Shown: in pieces, positions 17,509 through 25,784 of the stretch | Numbering within the stretch: the first letter of the stretch is position 1 | Layout: each line of letters opens with the position of its first letter | From: Streptomyces diastatochromogenes | GTDB taxonomy: Bacteria; Actinomycetota; Actinomycetes; Streptomycetales; Streptomycetaceae | Assembly (NCBI GenBank): GCA_001418405.1 | Contig: LIQL01000187.1 | Coordinates: 1-50,655, forward strand | Length of the DNA stretch: 50,655 nt | Reading direction: 5' to 3' | Translations under genes and position numbers: made by a program | The notes under the pieces: generated by a model | Databases searched by the model: none | Seen by the model: the letters and a program-made list of their open reading frames with translations, nothing else | Told to the model about the DNA's origin: nothing

Positions 17509-19140
17509 GTGACGGAACGTCAGGTATCGGGTGGGTCCGCCCAGGGCGCCGGGCCCGAAGTGCGGGCGCAGGAGCGCCGGTTGCGGCGCGACCTGGGGTT
17601 CTGGGGACTGACCGGGATCGGCTTCTCCAACATCGTCGGCTCCGGCTGGCTGTTCGCCGCGATGTACGCGGCACAGACCGCCGGTCCGGCCGCGCTGCTC
17701 TCCTGGATCGGTGCGGGCCTGCTGTGCGGGCTGGTCGCCCTGGTCATGATCGAACTGGGCGCCTCCCGACCCGAGGGCGGCGGCACCGTCCGGTGGCCGC
17801 TGTTCGCCAACGGACGGCTGGTCGGCACGCTCGTCGGCTGGTCGGTGCTGCTCTCCGTGGGCGGCACCGCCGCCGAGATCAGCGCCATCATGCAGTACAC
17901 CGCGCACTACCTCCCCGGCCTCTACAACGGGCACACCCTCACCCTCGCCGGGCTGGCGCTGGCCTGCGGGTTGACCGTGCTGCTGACCGCGCTGAACTGG
18001 TTCGCGGTCCGGCTGTTCGCCCGGCTCAACACCCTGGTCTCGATCTTCAAGATCGCGGTGCCGATCGCCACCGTCCTCGCCCTGGTCGCCTCCGGCTGGC
18101 ACTCCGGCCGGCTCACCGACCACGGCGGCTTCGCCCCGTACGGCTACGTCGCCTGCCTGACCGCGCTGGCCGGCGGCGGCATCGTCTACTCCGTCAACGG
18201 CTTCCAGGCGCCGTTGGACTTCTCCGGCGAGACCCGCAACCCGCGCCGCACCCTGCCGTGGGCCGTCCTGGCCGGCATCGGTCTCGCCCTGCTGATGTAC
18301 CTGGCGCTCCAGGTCGCCTACCTGTTCACCGTCCCCGAGCACCTCCTCGGCGGCGGTTGGCGGGGCGTCTCCTTCGACTCGCCCTTCGGCCAACTGGCCC
18401 TGATCCTCAACCTGCACTGGCTCTCCACGCTCCTCTACGCCGATGCGGTGCTCTCGCCCGGCGGCTCGGCCTACGTCGGCGTGGCGATCGACGCCCGGCA
18501 CACCTACGCGCTGGCCAAGAACGGCACCATCCCCCGCTACTTCATGAAGGTCGACGAGGGCTCCGGCATGCCGCGCCGGGCGCTGGTGATCAACCTCGTC
18601 GTGATCGTGCTGTTCCTGCTGCCGTTCGGCGGCTGGCAGGACATCGTCAGCGTCATGGGCGACATGTACCTGCTGATCTACGCGGCCTCCGCGGTCGCCG
18701 TGGCGGTCTTCCGCACCGAGGCCGGCGGCGGCACCGCCGGCTGGGTGCCGGGACTGCGCTGGATCGCCCCGCTGAGCTTCGTGGTGGCCAGCGAGTTCGT
18801 CTACTGGTCGGGCTGGCAGCACCTCCGGTTGGCGCTGCCGATGGTCCTGGCCGGCCTGCTGCTCTTCCTCGGCATGCGGCGGCCCGGCGCCCGCGCCACG
18901 GTCGACGACGGCGCCGGACCCCGGCGCCCGCTCGCGGCCGAACTCCGCACCGGAGCGTGGCTGGTGGTCTACCTCCTCGCCCTCACCGCACTGTCCTGGC
19001 TGGGCACCTTCAAGGGCTCCGGGCACCTGCCCGCCCCGTACGACTCGCTGACCGTCGCCGCCGTCGCGCTGGCGGTCTTCTTCTGGGCCGTGCGGTCCGG
19101 CGTCGGCCAGCTGACCGCCGCCCGACCGGCCGCCGCCTGA
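17509..19140 (+). CDS. APC-family amino-acid permease
   Basis: The 543-residue product is an integral membrane protein with about 12 spans. The first span and loop, GFWGLTGIGFSNIVGSGWLF, carry the G-x-G substrate motif of APC transporters, and NPRRTLPWAVLAGIG is the usual loop. It probably imports amino acids or amines by proton symport. The GTG at 17509 is preferred because GTGGAGGA lies eight bases upstream. An in-frame ATG at 17458 lies before a TAGGGT box (17466-17471) that may be the -10 element. A GTTGC-T-GCAAC palindrome at 17423-17433 could be a control site. Confidence 0.85.
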   Translation: MTERQVSGGSAQGAGPEVRAQERRLRRDLGFWGLTGIGFSNIVGSGWLFAAMYAAQTAGPAALLSWIGAGLLCGLVALVMIELGASRPEGGGTVRWPLFANGRLVGTLVGWSVLLSVGGTAAEISAIMQYTAHYLPGLYNGHTLTLAGLALACGLTVLLTALNWFAVRLFARLNTLVSIFKIAVPIATVLALVASGWHSGRLTDHGGFAPYGYVACLTALAGGGIVYSVNGFQAPLDFSGETRNPRRTLPWAVLAGIGLALLMYLALQVAYLFTVPEHLLGGGWRGVSFDSPFGQLALILNLHWLSTLLYADAVLSPGGSAYVGVAIDARHTYALAKNGTIPRYFMKVDEGSGMPRRALVINLVVIVLFLLPFGGWQDIVSVMGDMYLLIYAASAVAVAVFRTEAGGGTAGWVPGLRWIAPLSFVVASEFVYWSGWQHLRLALPMVLAGLLLFLGMRRPGARATVDDGAGPRRPLAAELRTGAWLVVYLLALTALSWLGTFKGSGHLPAPYDSLTVAAVALAVFFWAVRSGVGQLTAARPAAA

Positions 19141-19200
19141 GGTCCACGGGCCGCCCGTGGCCGTCAAGCGGATGCCGCACCCCCGAAATATGATGGGGCC

Positions 19201-20034
19201 ATGCTTCGGCGTCGTCCCCCGCGGTCGGCGAGCGCCGACGACCTGCTCAGCACGCTGGGGCGGCTGACCGCCCAGGCGCGGGAAGGCGCCGAGTTCCAAC
19301 GGGCCAGGGTGGAGCTGGCCGAGGTCCTGCAGCGCGAGATGCTGCCGGGCGCCCTCCCCGAGCTGCCCGGTCTGCGCACCGCCGCCAGCTACGCCCCCGC
19401 CCGGCACGGCCTCGCCGTCGGGGGCGACTGGTACGACGGGTTCGCGCTGCCGGACGGCGCGTTGGCCTTCTCCGTCGGCGACGTGCAGGGCCACGACGTC
19501 GAGGCCGCCGCCTTCATGGGACAGATCCGGATCGGGCTGCGGGCCGTCGCCGCCTACGCCGCCGACCCCGGCGAGGTGCTCAGCCGCGCCAACGACCTGC
19601 TCCTGTCCATCGACTGCGAACTCTTCGCGACCTGCACCTTCGTCCGCTTCGACCCGGCGACCTGGGAGCTGAGCAGCGCCCGGGCCGGGCACGTCCCCGG
19701 CGTCTGGGCGACCACCGACCGGCGCTGGGGCCTGGTCGAGGACCCCGGCGGCATCCCGCTGGGAGTGCTGCCCGGGCAGCACTACCCGGTCACCCGCCGG
19801 CGGCTCACCGCGGCGGGTGCGTTCGTGCTGTTCACCGACGGGGTGATCGAGGGGCCGAAGTTCCCCATCGAGGCCGGGCTGGCGCAGGTGGCCCGGCTGG
19901 TCCGGGGCAAGGCGGGGGCCGATCCCGCCGAGGTCGCCGCCGCGGTGATGTGCGTCGCCGAGCTCACCGGCCACACCGACGACGCCGCGGTGATCGTGCT
20001 GCGCCACGACGCGGCGCGGCGCGGGGCCGGGTGA
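19201..20034 (+). CDS. PP2C-type SpoIIE-domain phosphatase
   Basis: The 277-residue soluble protein is essentially a single SpoIIE/PP2C catalytic domain after a short N-terminal helix. Conserved segments are LQREMLPGALPELPGL, the metal-binding AVGGDWYDGFALPDG, FSVGDVQGHDVEAAAFMGQIR, TDGVIE and GHTDDAAVIVL. Such phosphatases dephosphorylate anti-anti-sigma proteins. It has no sensory domain of its own. TATGAT at 19189-19194, a near-consensus -10 box, is seven bases before the ATG, so the transcript is probably leaderless. The membrane MASE1 gene follows 54 bases later and may supply the signal. Confidence 0.9.
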   Translation: MLRRRPPRSASADDLLSTLGRLTAQAREGAEFQRARVELAEVLQREMLPGALPELPGLRTAASYAPARHGLAVGGDWYDGFALPDGALAFSVGDVQGHDVEAAAFMGQIRIGLRAVAAYAADPGEVLSRANDLLLSIDCELFATCTFVRFDPATWELSSARAGHVPGVWATTDRRWGLVEDPGGIPLGVLPGQHYPVTRRRLTAAGAFVLFTDGVIEGPKFPIEAGLAQVARLVRGKAGADPAEVAAAVMCVAELTGHTDDAAVIVLRHDAARRGAG

Positions 20035-20088
20035 AGCGCGGACCGCGCGCGCGTGTCGCGTCCGGCGCCCGGCCACCGGCGTTGTCTG

Positions 20089-21072
20089 ATGGCAGGTGTG
20101 GTGCGCACCGGGGAACTCCGTCGGCTTGCTCCGGCAGCCCTGGGGAACCTCGCGCTCGCCGCCGTCTACTACGGGGCCGCGAAGGTCGGCCTGCTGGAGC
20201 AGGTGGTGGTCGCGGGTGCCGTGGTCACCCCCCTGTGGCCGCCCACGGGCATCGCGTTGAGCTTCCTGCTCCTGCTGGGCCTGCGGATGTGGCCGGGCAT
20301 CGCCGTCGGCACCCTCCTGGTCATCTCCACGCTCACCAGCCTGGACCTCGCGGGCATCGGCGTCGTGGCGGGCAACACCGCCGCACCGGTGTGCGCGTGT
20401 CTGATGCTGCGCCGGGTGGGCTTCCGCGTCGAACTGGACCGGCTGCGGGACGGGGTGGCGCTGGTGGCCCTCGGCGCCTTCGCCGCGATGCTGCTCAGCG
20501 CCACGTTGGGCAGCGGTACCCAGGTGCTCACCGGGGCGCTGCCCACCGGGGACTTCTGGCGCACGTGGGCCTCCTGGTGGGCCGGCGACGCGATGGGCGT
20601 CCTGGTGATCACGCCGCTGGTGCTCGCTTTCCGGACGTTCCGGCCGCCGCGCGACCTGCCGCTGTACCGGTGGGTCGAGGCGGCCGTACTGCTGGGGACC
20701 GTGGTGCTGGTGTCGCTGGTGATGACCCGGTCCCCGATGTCCCTGCTCTTCCTGGTCTTCCCGGTGATCGTGTGGGCGGCGCTGCGGTTCCAACTGATCG
20801 GCGCGGCGCCCTGCGTCCTGGTGATCTCGGTCTTCGCGATCAGCGCGGCGAGCGGCCGGTACGGCCCGTTCCACGGCCTGAGCCTGTTGGAGATCATGGT
20901 CAACCTCCAGGCCCTCAACGCCTCCGCGGCGCTCACCGCACTGCTGCTGTCGGCGATCGTCACCGAGCAGAACACCATCCGCCGGGGGATCGAGCAGGTG
21001 TGCTGGGAGCTCGCCGAGGTGGTGGACCGCCTGGCCCCGGGGGAGAGCCGCCGCTGGCCACCGGAGCGCTGA
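20089..21072 (+). CDS. Stand-alone MASE1-domain membrane sensor
   Basis: The 327-residue product has about eight membrane spans and the MASE1 hallmarks AAVYYGAAKVGL, VTPLWPPTGIALSFLLL and WPGIAVGT. MASE1 usually precedes GGDEF, histidine-kinase or phosphatase domains, but here the protein ends after a short cytosolic helix (EQVCWELAEVVDRLAPGE). It follows the PP2C gene in the same direction, so the two may act as a split sensor-effector pair. No ribosome-binding site is obvious before the ATG; a GTG nine bases downstream is also possible. Confidence 0.75.
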   Translation: MAGVVRTGELRRLAPAALGNLALAAVYYGAAKVGLLEQVVVAGAVVTPLWPPTGIALSFLLLLGLRMWPGIAVGTLLVISTLTSLDLAGIGVVAGNTAAPVCACLMLRRVGFRVELDRLRDGVALVALGAFAAMLLSATLGSGTQVLTGALPTGDFWRTWASWWAGDAMGVLVITPLVLAFRTFRPPRDLPLYRWVEAAVLLGTVVLVSLVMTRSPMSLLFLVFPVIVWAALRFQLIGAAPCVLVISVFAISAASGRYGPFHGLSLLEIMVNLQALNASAALTALLLSAIVTEQNTIRRGIEQVCWELAEVVDRLAPGESRRWPPER

Positions 21073-21089
21073 CCGGCCGCGCCGGTCAG
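21069..21089. terminator. Hairpin spanning two convergent stop codons
   Basis: CTGACCGG and CCGGTCAG pair around a five-base loop. The stem contains the stop codon of the MASE1 gene on one arm and that of the ligase gene on the other. It may serve both genes as a compact terminator. Confidence 0.5.
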
Positions 21090-22153
21090 TCGCCCAGCAG
21101 CTCCCCCAGGTCGTAGCCGACCGGCTCCTCCAACTGCGCGTAGGTGCAGCTCCCCGGCGTCCGGTCGGGCCGCCAGCGGCGGAACTGCGCGGTGTGCCGG
21201 AACCGGCTGCCCTCCATGTGGTCGTAGCCCACCTCGCACACCAGCTCCGGCCGCAGCGCCACCCACGACAGGTCCTTGCCCCCGCTCCAGCGGCTCGGTC
21301 CGCCCGGCATCCGACGGGAGGCGTGCGCCGCCCCGTCCGCCCAGTCGCCCCAAGGGTGGCCGGCGGTCTCGTCGTCGGCCATCCGCAGCGGCGCCAGCTC
21401 CTCGACCAGGGCGCGCCGCCGGGCCATGGGAAACGACGCGCACACCCCGACGTGCTGGAGGTGCCCCGCGTCGTCGTGCAGTCCGAGCAGCAGCGAGCCG
21501 ACCACCGGCCCGCTCTTGTGCAGGCGGTAGCCGGCGACCACGCAGTCGGCGGTGCGGGCGTGCTTGACCTTGTACAGCACGCGCTCGCCCGGCCGGTACG
21601 GCAGGTCCAGCGGCTTGGCGATCACCCCGTCCAGTCCGGCCCCCTCGAACTGGCCGAACCACCGCTGCGCCAGCTCCCGGTCGGTGGTGGCGGGCGCGGT
21701 GTGCACCGGGGCCCGGGCCGGACGCAGCGCCTCGACCAGGGCCTGGCGGCGGGCCGTCTGCGGTTCGGCCAGCAGCGACGCGGAGTCCAGCGCCAGCAGG
21801 TCGAAGGCGATCAGCGAGGCGGGCGTGCGGGCGGCCAGCGTCCGCACCCGGGACGCGGCCGGGTGGATGCGCTCCAACAGCTCCTCGAAGTGCAGCCGGC
21901 CGTCGTGCGCGATCACGATCTCGCCGTCGAGCACGCAGCGCGGCGGCAGTTCGCTGCGGACCGCCGTCAGCAATTCGGGGAAGTAGCGGCTGAGCGACTT
22001 GGTGGTGCGGCTGGCGAGTTCGACCTCGTCGCCGTCCCGGAAGACGAGGACGCGGAAGCCGTCCCACTTGGCCTCGTACTGCATTCCGGCGGGGATCTTC
22101 GCCACCGGTTTGGCGAGCATGGGGGAGACCGGGGGCATCACGGGCAGGTCCAT
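21086..22153 (-). CDS. ligC: ATP-dependent DNA ligase, LigC type
   Basis: The 355-residue length matches LigC. The AMP-accepting lysine is K29 in YEAKWDGFR (motif I). DGEIV (motif III), GLDGVIAKPLDLPYRPGER (motif IV region) and LYKVKHARTADCVVAGYR (motif V) follow, then an OB-fold domain. LigC seals nicks and short gaps in repair. It diverges from a LigD-type polymerase gene, as in mycobacteria where LigC works with Prim-PolC in gap repair. No Ku gene is in the window, so classical end joining cannot be inferred. Confidence 0.9.
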   Translation of the reverse strand: MDLPVMPPVSPMLAKPVAKIPAGMQYEAKWDGFRVLVFRDGDEVELASRTTKSLSRYFPELLTAVRSELPPRCVLDGEIVIAHDGRLHFEELLERIHPAASRVRTLAARTPASLIAFDLLALDSASLLAEPQTARRQALVEALRPARAPVHTAPATTDRELAQRWFGQFEGAGLDGVIAKPLDLPYRPGERVLYKVKHARTADCVVAGYRLHKSGPVVGSLLLGLHDDAGHLQHVGVCASFPMARRRALVEELAPLRMADDETAGHPWGDWADGAAHASRRMPGGPSRWSGGKDLSWVALRPELVCEVGYDHMEGSRFRHTAQFRRWRPDRTPGSCTYAQLEEPVGYDLGELLGD

Positions 22154-22260
22154 GGTCCCGATCCTGCGGGCCGACGGGCGTTCCCGCCCGCCGGGACCAG
22201 CCCCTGCGCCGGCGGACCGTCCGACGCGCGGCGCCACCCGGCGGAACCTAGCGTGGAGGC

Positions 22261-23274
22261 ATGGCCGGATCCCGAGCGGTGGAGTTGGACGTCGCGGGGC
22301 GCGCCGTGCGCGTCTCGAACCCGGACAAGACCTACTACCCCGAGCGGGGTTTCACCAAGTTGGACGTCGCCCAGTACTACCTGGCCGTCGCGGACGGCGT
22401 GCTGCGCGGCCTGCGCGACCGGCCGACCACCATGCAGCGCTTCCCGGACGGCGTCGAGGGCGAGTTCTTCTACCAGAAGCGGGCCCCCAAGGGGCTGCCC
22501 GACTGGCTGCCCACCGCCCGGATCGCCTTCCCCAGCGGCCGGTTCGCGGACGAGATCTGCCCCACCGAACCCGCCGCCGTCCTCTGGGCGGCCAACCTGG
22601 GCTGCCTGACCTTCCACCCCTGGCCGGTCCGCCGCGCGGACACCGAGCACCCCGACGAACTCCGGATCGACCTCGACCCGCAGCCCGGCACCGACTTCGC
22701 CGACGCGGTCACCGTCGCGCACGAACTGCGCGCCCTGCTGGCCGAGCACGGGCTGCGCGGCTGGCCCAAGACCTCCGGCGGCCGCGGCGTGCACGTCTAC
22801 GTGCCGATCCACCCGCGTTGGACGTTCACCGAGGTCAGACGGGCGGCCATCGCGGTGGCCCGGGCGCTGGAGCGGCGGCTGCCACAGCTGGTGACCGCCG
22901 CCTGGTGGAAGGAGGAGCGCGGCGCGAAGGTGTTCGTCGACTACAACCAGATGGCCCGCGACCGCACCATCGCCTCGCCCTACTCGCTGCGCGCCCGTCC
23001 CCGGGCGACGGTCTCCACCCCGCTGCACTGGGAAGAGCTGGCCGACGTCGTGCCCGAGGACTTCGACCTGCGGACGGTGCCGCCCCGGTTCGCCGAACTC
23101 GGCGACGTGCACGCGGACATGGCGGACCACGCCTTCGGCCTGGAGTCCCTGCTGGAGCTGGCCGACCGGCACGCCGCAGACGAGGGCCTGGGCGACCTGC
23201 CGTACCCGCCGGACCACCCGAAGATGCCCGGCGAACCGGCCCGGGTCCAGCCGAGCCGGGCCCGCAAGCACTGA
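22261..23274 (+). CDS. LigD-type polymerase domain protein (Prim-PolC-like)
   Basis: The 337-residue protein is a free-standing archaeo-eukaryotic primase-type polymerase domain. Catalytic carboxylates D137 and D139 lie in RIDLDPQPG. The nucleotide-binding SGGRGVHVYVPI has H178, and D227 is in VFVDYNQ. FFYQKRAPKGLPDWLP matches the family N-terminal part. There is no ligase or nuclease domain. It fills short gaps, preferring ribonucleotides in characterised relatives. TAGCGT at 22249-22254 is close to the ATG, so the message is probably leaderless. The divergent ligC is the likely partner. Confidence 0.9.
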   Translation: MAGSRAVELDVAGRAVRVSNPDKTYYPERGFTKLDVAQYYLAVADGVLRGLRDRPTTMQRFPDGVEGEFFYQKRAPKGLPDWLPTARIAFPSGRFADEICPTEPAAVLWAANLGCLTFHPWPVRRADTEHPDELRIDLDPQPGTDFADAVTVAHELRALLAEHGLRGWPKTSGGRGVHVYVPIHPRWTFTEVRRAAIAVARALERRLPQLVTAAWWKEERGAKVFVDYNQMARDRTIASPYSLRARPRATVSTPLHWEELADVVPEDFDLRTVPPRFAELGDVHADMADHAFGLESLLELADRHAADEGLGDLPYPPDHPKMPGEPARVQPSRARKH

Positions 23275-23456
23275 CCGCACGCCCCGGTGACCAGCGGATT
23301 CCGGCTGGCGGAGGGCCCGCCCGGGCGTCCCGTGGCTGCCTCGATCGGCCCAATTCCGGCGGCCGTTGGAGTGGCCGCGGGCCGCGCCTGCGAGGAACGC
23401 CGTGCCGCGAGGTACCCATCACGTTGTCCGATTTCCTGCCAATCAGGAGAAGCGCA

Positions 23457-23777
23457 ATGCGTAAGTTCATAGGGCGTTCCCTGGCCGCCGCGGCGCTGGC
23501 CGCCGCGACCGTCGTTCCCGTTGCCGGTATGGCCGAGGCCGCCCCTCAGGGCCAGACCGTTGCGGTGAGCGGTGACCACGGTCGTGGCCACCACGGTCGC
23601 GACTTCCGTCACCGCCGGCACGACGAGTGCGGCTTCTTCGGCTTCGGTCGGTTCGGCAACGAGGGCCGTGAAGGCCATCACGGCCGGCAGGGCCACCATG
23701 GCCGAGAGGGCTGCGAAGGCCGCGATCTGGGGCTGCTGGGACGCATCCTCCACGGCCTGTTCGGCTGGTGGTTCTGA
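23457..23777 (+). CDS. Small exported Gly/His/Arg-rich protein
   Basis: The 106-residue product has a clear signal peptide: MRKFIGRSLAAAALAAATVV, then MAEAAP at the cleavage region. The mature part is rich in His, Gly and Arg, with repeated GHHGR units, two cysteines (DECGFF and REGCEG) and a hydrophobic end (GLLGRILHGLFGWWF). The histidines suggest metal binding, but this is inference. CAGGAGA is six bases before the ATG. A strong terminator follows. I do not recognise the family. Confidence 0.8.
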   Translation: MRKFIGRSLAAAALAAATVVPVAGMAEAAPQGQTVAVSGDHGRGHHGRDFRHRRHDECGFFGFGRFGNEGREGHHGRQGHHGREGCEGRDLGLLGRILHGLFGWWF

Positions 23778-23789
23778 CCGTTAGCAGCC

Positions 23790-23828
23790 CGGCGGGCCGC
23801 CGCAGTTGCGCACTGCGGCGGCCCGCCG
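23790..23828. terminator. Strong 17-bp hairpin terminator
   Basis: CGGCGGGCCGCCGCAGT and its exact complement flank a five-base loop (TGCGC). It sits between the His-rich peptide gene and the 3' end of the acyl-CoA synthetase gene and can serve both. Confidence 0.85.
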
Positions 23829-23870
23829 TTGCTCGTCCGGCGCCGGTGTCCCGGGGCCGACGGGGGAGGA

Positions 23871-25415
23871 TCAGACCGCGGCGACCGACTCCTCGGCGCG
23901 GCGGCGGAGTTCCTTCTTGTCCGGCTTGCCCGCGTCGGTCAGCGGCAGCGCGTCGACGAAGGTGATCCGGGCCGGTTCGTACATCGCGCCGCGGACCTCG
24001 CGGACCATCGCGCGCAGCTGCTCCGCGTCGACGTCGCCGCCGGGCGTGCGCATCACCGTCGCGTGCACCCGCTCCATCCGGTCGGCGTCGCGGACGCCGT
24101 AGACGGCGCTCTGGAGCACCTGCGGGTGCGAGTTCAGCAGGTCCTCCAGCTCGGTGGTGTACACGTGGCCGCCGACCACGACGATCATGTCCTTGAGCCG
24201 GTCGACGATGGTCAAGTAGCCCTCGTCGTCGAGGAACCCGACGTCGCCGGTGTGCAGCCAGCCGTCCCGCAGCACCTCGGCGGTGAGCTCCGGCTGCTTC
24301 CAGTAGCCCTGCATGATCATGGCGGAGCGGACGCAGACCTCGCCGTGCTCGCCGGGCGGCAGGTCCCGCCCGGACTCGTCGCGGATCGCCACCTCGACGT
24401 CGGGCAGCACCTTGCCGGCCGAACGCAGCCGGTCGGGGCGGTCCGGGTCGTGGTCCTCGGGCAGCAGCACGCTGATGCCGCCGGCCTCGTTCTGGCCGTA
24501 GCCCTGCACGAGCACGGGGCCGAACGTCCGTACCGCGTCGACGAGTCGGGCCGGTGACGCCTGGCAGCCGCCGTAGGTGACCATGCGCAGGCTGGAGGTG
24601 TCGGTCTGCGGCCGGTCGGGGTGGTCCATCAGCTGGTACAGCAGCGGCGGCAGCAGGAACAGGGCGGTGATCCGCTCGCGCTCGATGGCGGCGAGCACCT
24701 CCTCGGCGTCGAAGTCGTCGAGCAGGACGACGGCGCCGCCGGACTGGAGCATGGTGTCGGCCATGTACCCGGCCGCGTGGGCGAGGGTGGTGCAGACCAG
24801 CTGGCGGTGCTGCACGCCCTCGTACTCCGGGAGCACGCCCTGGAACCAGCGCACCTGCTGGAAGGTGGTGCAGATGCCCTTGGGGTGGCCGGTGGTGCCG
24901 CCGGTGTGGCGGATGGTGCAGATGTCCTCGGGCTGGGCGTCGGAGGCGAACGGCTCGTCGCTCTGGCCGGCCGCGAGCTCCAGCAGGTCGGTGCCCAGCT
25001 TGGCCGGTCCGAGCACCAGGACGTCGTCGACGGGCGCCAACTCGACCAGTTCGGCGGCCCGTTCGGCCAGCCGCGGGTCCACGATCAGGGCGCGGGTCTC
25101 GACGTCGCGGACGATCGCGGCCTGGGAGTCGGCGGAGAGCTTGTTGTACAGGTGGTTCACCCGGGCGCCGACGAGGTTCGCGGCGTAGCGGGCGGCGACG
25201 GTCTCGGGGAGGTTGCCGCTCAGCAGGGTGACGGTGCTGCCGCGGGTGACGCCGCGGTCGCGCAGGGCGCGGGCCATCCGCAGCACGAGGCTGCGGAACT
25301 CGCCGCCGGTGACCCGACGGCCCTGGTGGACCAGGACCTCAAGGTCCGGGTCGCGGTTAAGTGCATCGAGGTTCTCCTCCACATACGTGCGGAACGGCTG
25401 GTCGGATATGGGCAT
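23871..25415 (-). CDS. AMP-forming acyl/aryl-CoA synthetase
   Basis: The 514-residue adenylate-forming enzyme shows the motifs in order: HTGGTTGHPKG (A3, in place of the usual SGTTG-PKG), YGQNEAGG (A5), GDVGFLDDEGYLTIVDRLKD (A7-A8) and the catalytic lysine in DAGKPDKKELRR (A10). It activates a carboxylic acid to an acyl-AMP and then probably to the CoA thioester. The substrate is unknown. GGAGGAAG precedes the ATG. An imperfect inverted repeat 62 bases upstream is a possible operator. The neighbours are unrelated in function. Confidence 0.85.
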   Translation of the reverse strand: MPISDQPFRTYVEENLDALNRDPDLEVLVHQGRRVTGGEFRSLVLRMARALRDRGVTRGSTVTLLSGNLPETVAARYAANLVGARVNHLYNKLSADSQAAIVRDVETRALIVDPRLAERAAELVELAPVDDVLVLGPAKLGTDLLELAAGQSDEPFASDAQPEDICTIRHTGGTTGHPKGICTTFQQVRWFQGVLPEYEGVQHRQLVCTTLAHAAGYMADTMLQSGGAVVLLDDFDAEEVLAAIERERITALFLLPPLLYQLMDHPDRPQTDTSSLRMVTYGGCQASPARLVDAVRTFGPVLVQGYGQNEAGGISVLLPEDHDPDRPDRLRSAGKVLPDVEVAIRDESGRDLPPGEHGEVCVRSAMIMQGYWKQPELTAEVLRDGWLHTGDVGFLDDEGYLTIVDRLKDMIVVVGGHVYTTELEDLLNSHPQVLQSAVYGVRDADRMERVHATVMRTPGGDVDAEQLRAMVREVRGAMYEPARITFVDALPLTDAGKPDKKELRRRAEESVAAV

Positions 25416-25476
25416 CGGGGGCTTCCTCCTGACCCCGGCGGCGCATGGGGGTACGCCGGGGGTGCGACAATCTATT

Positions 25477-25499
25477 ATTGGTTGCCTCCAGCAACTAAT
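25477..25499. promoter_or_regulatory. Imperfect 9-bp inverted repeat before the acyl-CoA synthetase gene
   Basis: ATTGGTTGC and GCAACTAAT pair with one mismatch across CTCCA. The AT-rich site stands out in a GC-rich gap (25416-25784) and could overlap the promoter of the minus-strand synthetase gene. The rest of the gap shows no gene. Confidence 0.5.
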
Positions 25500-25784
25500 G
25501 TCAGGGTAGTCCCAAGAGATCGACATCTCCAAGTCGGGTGTCCCGGCGCGGGCGTTGTCCGGCCATTGCCGAGTGGATCAATATCGTCAACCGGGTCGCC
25601 CGGTCGGGTGAGGGCGGCTCATAATGCTCCCTCCGGTACGGCCGCCGCCTGTGCTGGGCCTCGCTCTGCCTGCGGGTCCGTCCGGTGTCGAGGGATGATG
25701 GAGGGCAGCGGCAGCACGGCGAGAAACGGCCGTGCACGGAGCGCCACGGCTGTCGGTCAGGAGACCGGCGGAAGGAGTGCCTGG

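Noticed and set aside
23872..24557. Long open frames on the plus strand opposite the acyl-CoA synthetase
   Set aside because: They mirror the real minus-strand gene and arise from high GC content.
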